From Thalassolituus sp. UBA1087 (GTDB lineage: Bacteria; Pseudomonadota; Gammaproteobacteria; Pseudomonadales; Oceanobacteraceae), in NCBI GenBank assembly GCA_002314145.1, contig DCCG01000034.1, forward strand, positions 81,287 through 145,286: a DNA stretch of 64,000 bases, written 5' to 3'. The first letter of the stretch is position 1. Every line of letters begins with the position of its first letter. The notes under the pieces were generated by a model. It saw only the letters and a list, made by a program, of their open reading frames with translations, did not search any database and was not told the DNA's origin. Below, in pieces: positions 34,500 through 43,899 of the stretch. A program made the translations under genes and the position numbers.

Positions 34500-36119
34500 T
34501 CAGCGGGGAAAACGCAGCGTTACCAGCGTGCCTTTGCCCTGCTCGCTTTCAATTTCCAGCTCGCCGCCATGGTTGTGCATAATGTTATAGGCAACAGTAA
34601 GTCCGAGACCAGTCCCTTCGCCGATTTCTTTGCGCGAAAAGAAGGGGTTCACCGCACAGCTGAGGTCTTCTTCACTCATGCCACTGCCGGTGTCTTTAAT
34701 CATAACCGAGACCTGATCCTGCTGGGCTTCGCCGGCGATTTCGATGGTCCCGCCGTCTGCCATGGCATCCTGAGCATTGTGCAGAATATGGCGGAAAACG
34801 AGCCGCACCTGTTCGTTGCTGCAGTTCACCGCCGGCAACTGGCTGAGCAGCTGAATGACGTGAATGGTTTCACTTTTATCCAGCCCGAGTTCGCGCACCG
34901 CTTCCGCCATAAGCGTATCCAGTGACACGTTTTCTTTGCGTATTTCATTGCTGTCGGCAAAGGTGCGCAGGTCGCTGACAATGTTTCTTACCCGCTCCAG
35001 ACTCAGGCGCGAGGTGCGCACCAGGTCCGGCGCGTCGCTGCGTACGAAATCCAGATCAATGCTGGCGCGCAGGTCCTGCAGCGCCGAGGCAATCGCGCGG
35101 TCAGCAATCTGGCTTTCGGCAGACTGATACTGGTCCGCCAGATTAATCAGCTCAGACAGGTATTCGCTCAGGGTGGCAATGTTGGAATACACCACCGCAA
35201 TGGGATTGTTAATTTCATGTGCCATTCCGGCGGCCAGATGCCCCATGGAGGCCATGCGCTGCGCCTGCAGCAACAGATCCTGAGTGCGCTGCAGCTCGTC
35301 GAGACTGTTCTGCAGCTGGTTGTTGGTGTCATTCAGTGCTTTGGTGCGGGCGCGGACTTTTTCTTCCAGCTGTTCATTCAGCTGCCTGACGGTCTGCTCG
35401 GCACTGTGACGCTGGGATATTTCCTGCTGCATGGCAGACAGCAGATCATTCATTTTGCGGACCAGATCATCCAGTTCGGAATGCCGCAGACTGCCTTCCA
35501 CTGACAGGCTGTCCTTTTGCGGTTTGTTGGGGTCAATTTCCATCAGCCGCGACATCAGGCGTTTCAGCGGAGTCGTCAGACGCAGACGGAAAACCCAGAT
35601 AAGCACGGCGGCGAGCACAATATTGCGCAGCACATCCAGCAACAGAGTCAGAATGGCCCGCTGCTCAAACCCCTGACGGGTGAGGCGTTCATCAATCCAG
35701 ATCTGCAGATGGCCAATGGGTTTTTCAGCGCGGCTGTACACTTCCGGCTCATTGAGAGGTACCTGCTGACTGAGGTAATAAGCGGCATCGGACGGGTTGT
35801 TGAGTTTGCCTTCGCTGAGGCCGGCACGGATTTCGAAGCTGGTTTCGTCTTCTTTAATGACGGCAGCGACCACCGCCGGATTGAGCAGCAGACTCTCCAG
35901 AATGGCCTGCATTGCGCGCTGATCATAGTTGTACAGCGACAGCGCCGCCGGAGCGCTCTGACGTGACAGCAGGTCGGCGGTATTCTCCAGGTAACGCTGG
36001 TTTTCACCACGGTAATCCACACCAATCTGCACAGCACTGAACAGCACGCCGAACAGAATACTGAACGTCAGCACGTAGAGTGTCAGCTTGCTTTCAATGG
36101 ATGACAGTCGGGTGGCCAA
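34500..36119 (-). CDS. Orphan membrane sensor histidine kinase (HAMP-HisKA-HATPase)
   Basis: 539-aa kinase. Transmembrane segments at about 13-33 and 160-178 enclose a 125-residue periplasmic sensor, followed by a HAMP-like region (180-230), a coiled coil (240-290), and the dimerisation box MGHLAAGMAHEINNPIAVV with phospho-His301. The ATPase domain has N-box VRLVFRHILHNAQDAM, G1 MIKDTGSGMS, and G2 GEGTGLGLTVAYNIMHNHGGELEIES. All motifs are present. No response regulator is adjacent. The signal is unknown. Confidence 0.92.
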   Translation of the reverse strand: MATRLSSIESKLTLYVLTFSILFGVLFSAVQIGVDYRGENQRYLENTADLLSRQSAPAALSLYNYDQRAMQAILESLLLNPAVVAAVIKEDETSFEIRAGLSEGKLNNPSDAAYYLSQQVPLNEPEVYSRAEKPIGHLQIWIDERLTRQGFEQRAILTLLLDVLRNIVLAAVLIWVFRLRLTTPLKRLMSRLMEIDPNKPQKDSLSVEGSLRHSELDDLVRKMNDLLSAMQQEISQRHSAEQTVRQLNEQLEEKVRARTKALNDTNNQLQNSLDELQRTQDLLLQAQRMASMGHLAAGMAHEINNPIAVVYSNIATLSEYLSELINLADQYQSAESQIADRAIASALQDLRASIDLDFVRSDAPDLVRTSRLSLERVRNIVSDLRTFADSNEIRKENVSLDTLMAEAVRELGLDKSETIHVIQLLSQLPAVNCSNEQVRLVFRHILHNAQDAMADGGTIEIAGEAQQDQVSVMIKDTGSGMSEEDLSCAVNPFFSRKEIGEGTGLGLTVAYNIMHNHGGELEIESEQGKGTLVTLRFPR

Positions 36120-36200
36120 AGCAACTCCTCAATGCTAACCAGTTACATTAGCAGCAGTATAGACGAGAAGTTGCCGGAATCGTGAAGTAAAACGAACGTA

Positions 36201-36719
36201 TCAGCGCTGATAAAGAGGCAAAGTACTGCGATCCACCACTTTGCGCATGACGAAGCTGGAATGCACGCCGGTTACCCCTTCGATACGCGTCAGTGTGCCC
36301 AGCAGAAACTGCTGAAAAGCATTCATATCGCGCACGATGACTTTCAGAACATAATCAGCGGCCTGCCCCGTGATCAGATAACATTCCAGCACTTCGGCGC
36401 AGTCTGATACCTGACGCTCGAAGCTTTCGAAGCGCTCCGGGGTGTGGCGGTCCATGCTGATGGAAATCAGTGCCAGCAGATCCAGCCCCAGCAGGCTGGC
36501 ATCCAGATGAGCCCGGTAGCCCTGAATCAGTCCGCTGTCTTCCAGTGCTTTCACCCGGCGCGAGCAGGGTGATGGCGATAAACCCACCTTATCAGCCAGC
36601 TCCAGATTACTGAGACTGCCGTTGTTTTGCAGCAACTCAAGAATGTGGAGATCGATACGATCAAGTTTGGGTAAATCTGTGCTCACTGCGCCTCTCCGGG
36701 TGACTGGCCTGATAGACAT
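36201..36719 (-). CDS. Lrp/AsnC-family transcriptional regulator
   Basis: 172-aa regulator with an N-terminal HTH (about 20-65: LDRIDLHILELLQNNGSLSNLELADKVGLSPSPCSRRVKALEDSGLI) and a C-terminal RAM effector domain (about 75-160, VLECYLITGQAADYVLKV). The first 15 residues (MSIRPVTRRGAVSTD) may be unneeded; a GTG-like internal start at residue 12 is possible. It is divergent from leuA across about 295 bp, which suggests, without proof, leucine-responsive control of leuA. Confidence 0.93.
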   Translation of the reverse strand: MSIRPVTRRGAVSTDLPKLDRIDLHILELLQNNGSLSNLELADKVGLSPSPCSRRVKALEDSGLIQGYRAHLDASLLGLDLLALISISMDRHTPERFESFERQVSDCAEVLECYLITGQAADYVLKVIVRDMNAFQQFLLGTLTRIEGVTGVHSSFVMRKVVDRSTLPLYQR

Positions 36720-37013
36720 ATCAGGTCAATATATTTATGTGGCATAAAAAGCCTTTTTATACCGTGTTTGTAGAATTATGTACCACAAACACGGGTTTTT
36801 GATAGCAACTTTGCAATCTTTCACGCTCATATTACGCATATACTGTGCACATACTGTTAACCAGTTCAGCTTTCTATCCGAAAGTCGTTCTCAATAAGGA
36901 ACAGGAACCAGCCACAGTCTGCGACTTCACAAGAGTGCAGAGGCAACCCGGATACACAGCTCCGGCGACACAACAGTTAACTGAAAATGACCGTAAACCA
37001 GGCAGGAAACACC

Positions 37014-38699
37014 ATGACTACGCCGCACAACGCCCGTTTTAACCACCGCAAATATCGCCCTTTCCCGGCGATCAGAAAAACCGACCGCCGCTGGCCTGAC
37101 CAGTCGCTGACCTCAGCACCTCACTGGTGTTCGGTTGACCTGCGTGATGGCAACCAGGCCCTGATTGAACCTATGTCAGTGGCTCAGAAACAGCGTATGT
37201 GGGCCCTGCTGGTGAACATGGGGTTCAAAGAAATTGAGGTCGGCTTTCCGGCGGCATCGCAGCCGGATTTCGACTTTGTCCGCTGGCTGATTGAAGACAA
37301 TCAGATTCCGGATGATGTCACCATTCAGGTATTGGTGCAGGCCCGTGATGAACTGATTGAACGCACTTATGAGGCACTGGCCGGTGCCCGCCGTGCCATT
37401 GTGCATGTGTACAACTCCACCTCACCGGTGCAGCGCGAGAAAGTATTCGGCCTCAGCCAGCAGGGGATTATTGATATCGCCGCCAGCGGCGCCCGCAAAG
37501 TACAGAGCGAAGCGCAGAAGTATCCGCAGACCGAATGGGTATTCCAGTACTCACCGGAGAGTTTTTCCGGCACAGAAACGGACTTTGCCGTGGATGTCTG
37601 TAATGCCGTGATTGATGTCTGGCAGCCAACGCCGGACAACAAAGCCATCATTAATCTGCCGGCGACGGTGGAAAGTGCGATGCCGAACGTGTTCGCCGAT
37701 CAGGTGGAATGGTTCTGTGATCACGTCAGCCGCCGCGACAGCCTGACCATATCGATTCATACCCACAATGACCGCGGCTGTGGTGTGGCTGCGGCAGAAC
37801 TGGCCATGCTCGCCGGCGCCGACCGTATCGAAGGCACATTGCTGGGAAATGGCGAGCGTACCGGTAATATGGATATCGTGACCATGGCGATGAATCTCTA
37901 CAGCCAGGGGGTAGATCCACAGCTGGATATTTCCATGGCCGACGACATTATCGCCACGGTAGAAGCCTGCACCAATATCAAAACCCACCCGCGTCACCCC
38001 TGGGTAGGTGAGCTGGTGTACACCGCCTTTTCCGGCAGCCATCAGGACGCTATCCGCAAGTGTCTCGCCCGCCAGGACGACGACGAGCCCTGGGATGTGG
38101 CTTACCTGCCGATTGATCCGCAGGACCTCGGCCGCAACTATCAGTCGGTGATCCGGGTTAACAGCCAGTCCGGTAAAGGCGGCGCCAGCTACCTGCTTGA
38201 GCAGGCTCTGGGGGTCACCTTACCGCGCTGGATGCAGATCGAGCTGGCACAGCCGATTCAGAACGCCAGTGAACAGAGCGAAGGCGAGCTGAACAGCGCC
38301 GATATCGTCAATGTGTTCCGCCGCGAGTTTATGCCGGGCACCGGGCACTACTCACTGGCCGGTTATCAGGTGGATAAACAGGGCAGCGAATATCACATTC
38401 AGGCCTCCATCAACGATGGCGAGCAACTGCTGCTTATCCACGGTCATGGCACAGGGGCCATCAGTGCCTTTGCCGACGCGGTACACAAAGCAACCGGCAC
38501 GGATATTCAGGTGGTTCAGTTTGATGAACAGGCGCTGGCAGAAGGCTCAGATGCCAGTGCCATGGCCTTTATTCAGGCCAATATTCACGGCCAGCGTTAC
38601 ACAGCAGCCGCACAGGACGGTGACACTTTGTCAGCGAGCCTGAACGCCATGCTGAACACCGTTAATAAGGCCATGATTGACAGTTATGCGGTTGCATGA
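37014..38699 (+). CDS. leuA: 2-isopropylmalate synthase
   Basis: 561-aa enzyme condensing acetyl-CoA with 2-ketoisovalerate in leucine synthesis. ATG at 37014 has AGGAAAC upstream; an earlier in-frame ATG (36987) has none. The HMGL-like TIM barrel starts SVDLRDGNQALIEPM and holds the metal ligands HTHNDRGCGVAAAELAMLAGADRIEGTLLGNGERTGN. The C-terminal leucine-binding regulatory domain is at about 430-561. It is of the LeuA type 2 (long form, no Asp at the first position of type 1). A single intact gene, not in an operon with leuBCD here. Confidence 0.97.
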   Translation: MTTPHNARFNHRKYRPFPAIRKTDRRWPDQSLTSAPHWCSVDLRDGNQALIEPMSVAQKQRMWALLVNMGFKEIEVGFPAASQPDFDFVRWLIEDNQIPDDVTIQVLVQARDELIERTYEALAGARRAIVHVYNSTSPVQREKVFGLSQQGIIDIAASGARKVQSEAQKYPQTEWVFQYSPESFSGTETDFAVDVCNAVIDVWQPTPDNKAIINLPATVESAMPNVFADQVEWFCDHVSRRDSLTISIHTHNDRGCGVAAAELAMLAGADRIEGTLLGNGERTGNMDIVTMAMNLYSQGVDPQLDISMADDIIATVEACTNIKTHPRHPWVGELVYTAFSGSHQDAIRKCLARQDDDEPWDVAYLPIDPQDLGRNYQSVIRVNSQSGKGGASYLLEQALGVTLPRWMQIELAQPIQNASEQSEGELNSADIVNVFRREFMPGTGHYSLAGYQVDKQGSEYHIQASINDGEQLLLIHGHGTGAISAFADAVHKATGTDIQVVQFDEQALAEGSDASAMAFIQANIHGQRYTAAAQDGDTLSASLNAMLNTVNKAMIDSYAVA

Positions 38700-38811
38700 A
38701 GAAACAAAATAACCCGCGCAGGGAGGCGCGGCCTCTGGTAGTCTGAATACCTGTTCAGAAATAAATACCTGGTCCGCGGACCGGGCATCTCGCCGTTCGG
38801 AGGTCCGGGTT

Positions 38812-39219
38812 ATGAATATGTTGTCTGTGCGCATCAACCAACAGCAGGTACGCCTGGTGTTACGCAGTAATCAGACCGCCCGTGCTATCGCAGATATTGT
38901 GCCCTTCTCCGCCACCGTACGGCGCTGGGGCCAGGCGCTGATGTTTGATTGTCCGTTACCCGTTATCCCTGCCGCCGATCAGCCCCAGACCGAACTCGCC
39001 CCCGGCGACGTGGCTTTCTGGAGCGATGGCAGCAGTATTATTCTGGGTTTCGGGCCAACACCGATTTCCACCGGCCGTGAAGTCCGCCTCGCGCATCCCA
39101 GTACTGTCTGGGCCGATGCGCTGGATGATCTGATCGCCTTTGCCGATGTCGAGACCGGCAGCAAAGTAGAAATTCATCTGGAACAGAGCGTGGAAATAAA
39201 AACAGCCAGCGGACAATAG
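38812..39219 (+). CDS. Cyclophilin-like fold protein
   Basis: 135-aa soluble protein of the COG2164/DUF369-type cyclophilin-like family: LVLRSNQTARAIADIVPFSATVRRWGQALMFD and PGDVAFWSDGSSIILGFGPTPIS are recognisable. Members lack evidence for proline isomerase activity. It is preceded by a GC-rich stretch with inverted GGTCC repeats, and starts ATGAATATG after a GGAGG-like sequence (TTCGGAGGTCCGGGTT). Confidence 0.85.
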   Translation: MNMLSVRINQQQVRLVLRSNQTARAIADIVPFSATVRRWGQALMFDCPLPVIPAADQPQTELAPGDVAFWSDGSSIILGFGPTPISTGREVRLAHPSTVWADALDDLIAFADVETGSKVEIHLEQSVEIKTASGQ

Positions 39220-39272
39220 CTGGCTGTGTTGTATGGCGCCCGTTTAAGCTGCCACAGGATTACTGCGCAGTA

Positions 39273-40715
39273 TCAGCACTGCCAGGTGGTTTCTTCACCC
39301 GACTCTTCCATGAAGGTGATGCGGGCGGTTTTATAATTCAGATCGACAAACAGTTCGGCGTAAAACTCACCGTGACGCCAGCCCAGGCACACGCAGTCAT
39401 CGGCCGATGAATTTAATTCAAAGTGACCTTCAAACGCCGGATAGTTATTACGAAAACGCATCAGTTCCAGCTGGCGCTGCACCACGTCTTTTTTCATCGA
39501 TTCTGCCACTTCATCGGCACTGTAGAAGTGACGGTTAATATCCCGCGCTTCACCGGTTAAATCACTCAGATCGTAATCGTTTTCACCGGCCAGCAGGCCA
39601 ACGTAATAGACCTGTGGAATCCCCGGGGCAAAAAACTGAATCGCCCGGGCGCAGATATAGGCGTCATCGTTCTGCATCATGGCGTCGTAGAAGGTACAGG
39701 TCAGCTGATAAATAGCACCGACACTGTGAGGATTCAGTGCCGAGCGGCGCAGAATCGGGTCCGCACTGCGTTCATTCAGGTTTTCCACCAGCCCGGAAAT
39801 TTCCGTCTCCGGTAACACCCCTTCCACATCCGGAATACAGATACCATCGTGGGTATCCAGCACGGTAATCATGTTACGCGGACACATACGCAGCCAGTCT
39901 TTTAAATAGCGCGAATTATTCGACAACATGGCGTGCAGCATCAGAGGCGGCAGGGCGAAGCCATAACAGTACATATGGCGGCGGCTGATGGCATACTGAA
40001 AACTGGTATGGTCGTGCACTTCCGGCAAGACCTCTGCCCCCAGCGACTGCGCCAGTTCGTTAAACCAGTCGAGATGACGGTACACATCCGGTTCCACCAG
40101 AAAACAACTGGTGCCGATTTCTTTGGTCAGGTAACCAAACGCATCAAGACGGAATAATTTCACCCCGACGCCGGTAAGAAAATTAATATAGCGCGCCATC
40201 AGTTCCCGCGCCGCGTCTTTGGTAATGTAGTTGAGGTCCACCTGGTGCTCGGTGAAAGTGCACCAGACCCGGCTTTTGGTGCCGTCGGCAAAGGTCACTT
40301 CGCGGAAGGGTTCTTTCTCTTTACGGATATGAATTTTAGCCAGATCATCGTGGCTGATGGGCTCCATTTCATCGACATGAACAAACAGGTCAGCGTATTC
40401 AGAATCAAACCCTTTTTCCAGAAAGTCGCGGAACTCATGGGACTCATCGGAAATATGGTTAATGACCAGATCCACACAGAGATCATATTCAGCGGCCAGC
40501 CGTGAGACATCGTCCCAATGACCAAAGGCCGGGTCCACTTCCAGGTGTGTCAGAGGAGAAAAACCACTGTCCGCATTGGACGGATAGAACGGCAGAAGAT
40601 GGATTCCGCTGAGCGCATCAGGGAAATGCTCCTTCAGCAGTTCATGCAAATCGTGAATATTATCCCCCATGCGGTTGGGGTAGCAGATCAGGTGGACACC
40701 TCGGGATAGCGACAT
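39273..40715 (-). CDS. GH13_18 glycoside phosphorylase (sucrose-phosphorylase-like)
   Basis: 480-aa, right length for sucrose-phosphorylase-type enzymes of glycoside hydrolase family 13 subfamily 18. Catalytic residues fit: nucleophile Asp191 (LFRLDAFGY), acid/base Glu232 (VLPEVHDH) and transition-state stabiliser Asp290 (VLDTHDGI), matching positions known from the Bifidobacterium enzyme. The acceptor loops (ENLNERSADPILRRSALNP) differ from true sucrose phosphorylases. Related marine enzymes act on glucosylglycerol or glucosylglycerate. The natural substrate is therefore left open. Acts in the cytoplasm, releasing alpha-glucose-1-phosphate. Alone in its direction. Confidence 0.85.
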   Translation of the reverse strand: MSLSRGVHLICYPNRMGDNIHDLHELLKEHFPDALSGIHLLPFYPSNADSGFSPLTHLEVDPAFGHWDDVSRLAAEYDLCVDLVINHISDESHEFRDFLEKGFDSEYADLFVHVDEMEPISHDDLAKIHIRKEKEPFREVTFADGTKSRVWCTFTEHQVDLNYITKDAARELMARYINFLTGVGVKLFRLDAFGYLTKEIGTSCFLVEPDVYRHLDWFNELAQSLGAEVLPEVHDHTSFQYAISRRHMYCYGFALPPLMLHAMLSNNSRYLKDWLRMCPRNMITVLDTHDGICIPDVEGVLPETEISGLVENLNERSADPILRRSALNPHSVGAIYQLTCTFYDAMMQNDDAYICARAIQFFAPGIPQVYYVGLLAGENDYDLSDLTGEARDINRHFYSADEVAESMKKDVVQRQLELMRFRNNYPAFEGHFELNSSADDCVCLGWRHGEFYAELFVDLNYKTARITFMEESGEETTWQC

Positions 40716-40835
40716 ATAACTTCTCCTCTGTTCTCTTTTACCTTACCGGCTGAGCACAGAAGTGCAAACCTGAAGGCAAATTCCTGACCAATGGCGGCAA
40801 TGACAGCCGCCCTGGCCACATCGGCCAAATACAGA

Positions 40836-40859
40836 AAAGCCGCCTCAGGCGGCGGCTTT
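40836..40859 (-). terminator. upp-uraA terminator
   Basis: 9-bp stem AAAGCCGCC/GGCGGCTTT with six-base loop, followed on the minus strand by TTTTCTG, about 50 bp past the uraA stop. Confidence 0.85.
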
Positions 40860-40906
40860 CCGGTGCGGACTCTGACCACCGGAAAGGCTCCGGTGACAGC
40901 ACCCCA

Positions 40907-42199
40907 TCAGCGACTGTGATCAATAATGTCGTCGACGATTTCTTCTTCTTCGTGCAGATCATTAACCGCATCGGCGTGCGGCAGAATCAGATTCAGCAGA
41001 ATGGCCACCGGCGCACACAGACTGACTCCGGTCAGATCCCAGCCGCCGGTTCCAATCGACATACCACCGATACCAAACACCAGAGTCGTCGCAACGATCA
41101 CCAGGTTACGCTGGGCACTGAGATCCACTTTACCTTTAACGATGATATTCATCCCGACACAGGCAATGGAACCGAACAGAAGAACCATAATACCGCCCAT
41201 CACAGGCGACGGAATGGTCTGCAGCACAGCACCGATTTTAGCGATAAATGCCAGCGCAATCGCAAACCCGGCGGCCCAGGTCATCACCACCGGGTTAAAC
41301 GCCCGGGTCAGCATCACGGCACCCGTGACTTCGGAATAGGTGGTGTTTGGCGGACCGCCAAACAGTGAGGCCGCCGACGTGGCCAGACCATCGCCCAGTA
41401 AGGTGCGGTGCAGGCCAGGTTTCTGTACATAATTTTTACCGGTCACACTGCCGATGGCGAGTACATCACCGACGTGCTCAATGGCTGGCGCAATGGCCAC
41501 CGGGATCATGAACAGAATGGCTGCCAGATGAAATTCCGGCATAGCGAAGGCCGGCACGGTGAGCCAGTCACTGTCCGTGACCTTACCAAACTCAACCATC
41601 CCCATAAGTGCCGCAATGGCATAGCCCACCGCGACCCCGGCAAGAATCGGCACCAGACGAAATATCCCTTTGCCCAGCGTGGCCACCAACAATGTCGTAA
41701 TCAGCGCCGGCATGGATACCATAAGTGCGTCACCGTAGGGGAACAGCTCAGCAGAACCATCGCCGGCTTTGCCCATGGCCATATTCACCGCCACCGGCGC
41801 CAGGCCAAGACCAATAACCATAATGATCGGACCTGTGACCACCGGCGGCAATAAGCGGTGCAGGAACCCCGGACCACGCAGCGCAACACCGGCGGATAAT
41901 GCCACATACACCAGACCCGCGCAGAACAGAGCGCCCATGGTGGCGGCTGAACCCCAGGTCTGCACGCTGTAAATAATGGGGGCAATAAAGGCAAAAGAAG
42001 AGGCCAGGAAAACCGGCATGGAGCGTTTGGTGGTCAACTGAAAAATCAGTGTACCGAGACCCGCTGTGAACAGAGCAACACTGGGGTCAAGGCCGGTCAG
42101 CAGTGGCACTAAGACCAGTGAGCCGAAGGCCACAAACAACATTTGCCCGCCGGAAACAACCGTGCGCCAGCTGCTGTTGGAATATTGGTTCGTCTGCAT
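40907..42199 (-). CDS. uraA: Uracil permease (NCS2 family)
   Basis: 430-aa, 14-helix nucleobase:H+ symporter. Hallmarks: LLTGLDPSVALFTAGLGTLIFQL, the QTWGSAATMGALFCAG and NTTYSEVTGAVMLTRAFNPVVMTWAAGFAIALAF regions, and AIAPAIEHVGDVLAIG with the proton-path Glu/His. The gene follows upp by 21 bp in the same direction, giving uracil uptake and salvage in one transcript. Confidence 0.95.
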   Translation of the reverse strand: MQTNQYSNSSWRTVVSGGQMLFVAFGSLVLVPLLTGLDPSVALFTAGLGTLIFQLTTKRSMPVFLASSFAFIAPIIYSVQTWGSAATMGALFCAGLVYVALSAGVALRGPGFLHRLLPPVVTGPIIMVIGLGLAPVAVNMAMGKAGDGSAELFPYGDALMVSMPALITTLLVATLGKGIFRLVPILAGVAVGYAIAALMGMVEFGKVTDSDWLTVPAFAMPEFHLAAILFMIPVAIAPAIEHVGDVLAIGSVTGKNYVQKPGLHRTLLGDGLATSAASLFGGPPNTTYSEVTGAVMLTRAFNPVVMTWAAGFAIALAFIAKIGAVLQTIPSPVMGGIMVLLFGSIACVGMNIIVKGKVDLSAQRNLVIVATTLVFGIGGMSIGTGGWDLTGVSLCAPVAILLNLILPHADAVNDLHEEEEIVDDIIDHSR

Positions 42200-42220
42200 T
42201 AAATCGATTCCCGCTTATTT

Positions 42221-42847
42221 TTATTTGGTACCAAAGATTTTATCACCGGCATCACCCAGACCCGGAATAATATAACCGTTTTCATTCAGGTGGCTGTCCA
42301 CTGATGCGGTATAAATATCCACATCCGGATGGGCTTCCTGAACCTTTTTGATACCTTCCGGCGCGGCCACCAGCACCAGCGCACGGATACTGGAACAGCC
42401 GGATTGTTTGAGCAGATCAATGGTCGCCACCATCGAGCCGCCAGTCGCCAGCATCGGATCGACGATCAGTGCCATACGCTGATCAATATCGCCTGCCAGC
42501 TTGTCAAAGTAACTGACCGGCTCCAGCGTTTCTTCATCGCGGTACAGACCCACGACACTGATTTTGGCACTGGGAATTAATTCCAGCACACCGTCCAGCA
42601 TCCCCAGCCCGGCACGCAGAATCGGCACAATAGTGATTTTCTTACCACGGATACGCTGACAGGTGACCGGCCCGCACCAGCCATTCTGGGTGTAATCTTC
42701 CAGTTCCAGATCTTTGGTGGCCTCGTAAGTCAGCAGGTTGCCAACCTCCCCGGCCAGTTGACGGAAACCACGGGTACTCATGCCCTGATTACGCATTAAA
42801 CCAATTTTATGGCGGACCAGGGGATGAAGTATTTCGTGAACGCTCAT
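42221..42847 (-). CDS. upp: Uracil phosphoribosyltransferase
   Basis: 208-aa enzyme making UMP from uracil and PRPP. PRPP-binding loop VDPMLATGGSMVATIDLLKQ, uracil site PGLGDAGDKIFGTK at the C-terminus and ILRAGLGMLDGVLELIPSA are all intact. First gene of the upp-uraA operon. ATG at 42847. Confidence 0.98.
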   Translation of the reverse strand: MSVHEILHPLVRHKIGLMRNQGMSTRGFRQLAGEVGNLLTYEATKDLELEDYTQNGWCGPVTCQRIRGKKITIVPILRAGLGMLDGVLELIPSAKISVVGLYRDEETLEPVSYFDKLAGDIDQRMALIVDPMLATGGSMVATIDLLKQSGCSSIRALVLVAAPEGIKKVQEAHPDVDIYTASVDSHLNENGYIIPGLGDAGDKIFGTK

Positions 42848-43008
42848 AGTAGCCTCTGTTTCTCCGGTATAATCGTTGGCACAATTTTCTCACAGAGCAG
42901 CAACCACTGGCAGCAGAAATTTAACCACTTGGTCAATTTTTCCTGCATATCCAGACAATCTGGCCTGCTTTATGCTCAGTTTATACCCGCAGACGGAGAA
43001 CTCACACC

Positions 43009-43287
43009 ATGCCACGTGCCTGCGCCCGCCACATTCTGGTCAAAACCCGCGAACAAGCCGATAAACTTAAGCGTCAGCTGGACGAAGGCGCCGACTTCGG
43101 CAAGCTGGCACAGAAGCATTCCCAGTGCCCGAGTAAGAAGAACGGCGGCAGCCTTGGCGAATTCAATCAAGGCGAGATGGTCAAAGCTTTTGATGATGTG
43201 GTGTTCAAAGGCCCCTTGCTGAGTGTTCAGGGGCCGGTGAAAACCCGCTTTGGCTGGCACCTGATCGAAACCATCTACCGCACCTGA
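43009..43287 (+). CDS. ppiC: Peptidyl-prolyl cis-trans isomerase, parvulin type (PpiC)
   Basis: 92-aa stand-alone parvulin: ARHILVKTREQADKLKRQL, ADFGKLAQKHSQCPSKKNGGSLGEFNQGEMVKAFDDVVFKG and VKTRFGWHLIETIYRT are typical. Cytoplasmic, no signal. Begins 12 bp before the next gene in the same direction, so the two probably form a unit. ATG with GGAGAACTCACACC upstream. Confidence 0.96.
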   Translation: MPRACARHILVKTREQADKLKRQLDEGADFGKLAQKHSQCPSKKNGGSLGEFNQGEMVKAFDDVVFKGPLLSVQGPVKTRFGWHLIETIYRT

Positions 43288-43299
43288 TATGATGCCGTC

Positions 43300-43899
43300 A
43301 TGGCCCATATCACCAACAAAGATAAACGTGCCCTGCTGCTGGCGGCAGCCAAAGACCAGCTGCTGCCATCTGCTATTGTGTTGGTTGCCAGTCTGATCTG
43401 TGCAGGTCTGGCCACCGGCGGCTATGTTGCCGTTGCCGATGGCAGTGTTCTGTCCTTGTTACTGGCCATTCCTCTGACCTTGCTGGCGCTGTTTCTGCTG
43501 TATCTGAGCGGCGAGAGTTTTATCAGCAGTACCCGCTATTACTACGAATCCGCCCTGAACAGAAAATATGGCCGCTATTTTTCCGCAGAAGTGGCGGATA
43601 TCAACAGTGAAACCTTTACTGAAAGACGCCGCATTAACGGCGAGTATCAAGTCGTCGATTCCCACACACTGCTGTACATCACCACCCACTATCAGGGCCA
43701 GCCGCTGACCGTCGAATACGAGCTGCCGGAAGGCCGCGAAGAACTCACCGATAAACTGAAACCCGGCATGACAGTGACTTTCCGTATGGTACCGGGCATG
43801 CCCGCCACCCTGCGTATCGCACCGCAGAAACTGACCCGCCAGCTGACGATGCTGGCGGATGCTGCCGGCAACGATCAGAAATTATCAACCCCCAGCTGA
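43300..43899 (+). CDS. Membrane protein with DUF3592-like soluble domain
   Basis: 199-aa protein with two adjacent transmembrane segments (SAIVLVASLICAGLATGGYVAV, SLLLAIPLTLLALFLLYL) and a beta-rich soluble part (about 80-190: ADINSETFTERRRINGEYQVVDSHTLLYITTHYQGQPLTVEYELPEGRE) ending in a variable tail. It resembles DUF3592 proteins, one of which lies at 62700. It overlaps by 25 bp, tail to tail, with the next gene on the other strand. Function unknown. Confidence 0.75.
   Translation: MAHITNKDKRALLLAAAKDQLLPSAIVLVASLICAGLATGGYVAVADGSVLSLLLAIPLTLLALFLLYLSGESFISSTRYYYESALNRKYGRYFSAEVADINSETFTERRRINGEYQVVDSHTLLYITTHYQGQPLTVEYELPEGREELTDKLKPGMTVTFRMVPGMPATLRIAPQKLTRQLTMLADAAGNDQKLSTPS

Noticed and set aside
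36845..37042. Leader peptide for leuA attenuation
   Set aside because: The frame has no run of leucine codons typical of attenuators, and no paired terminator structures were seen in front of leuA.
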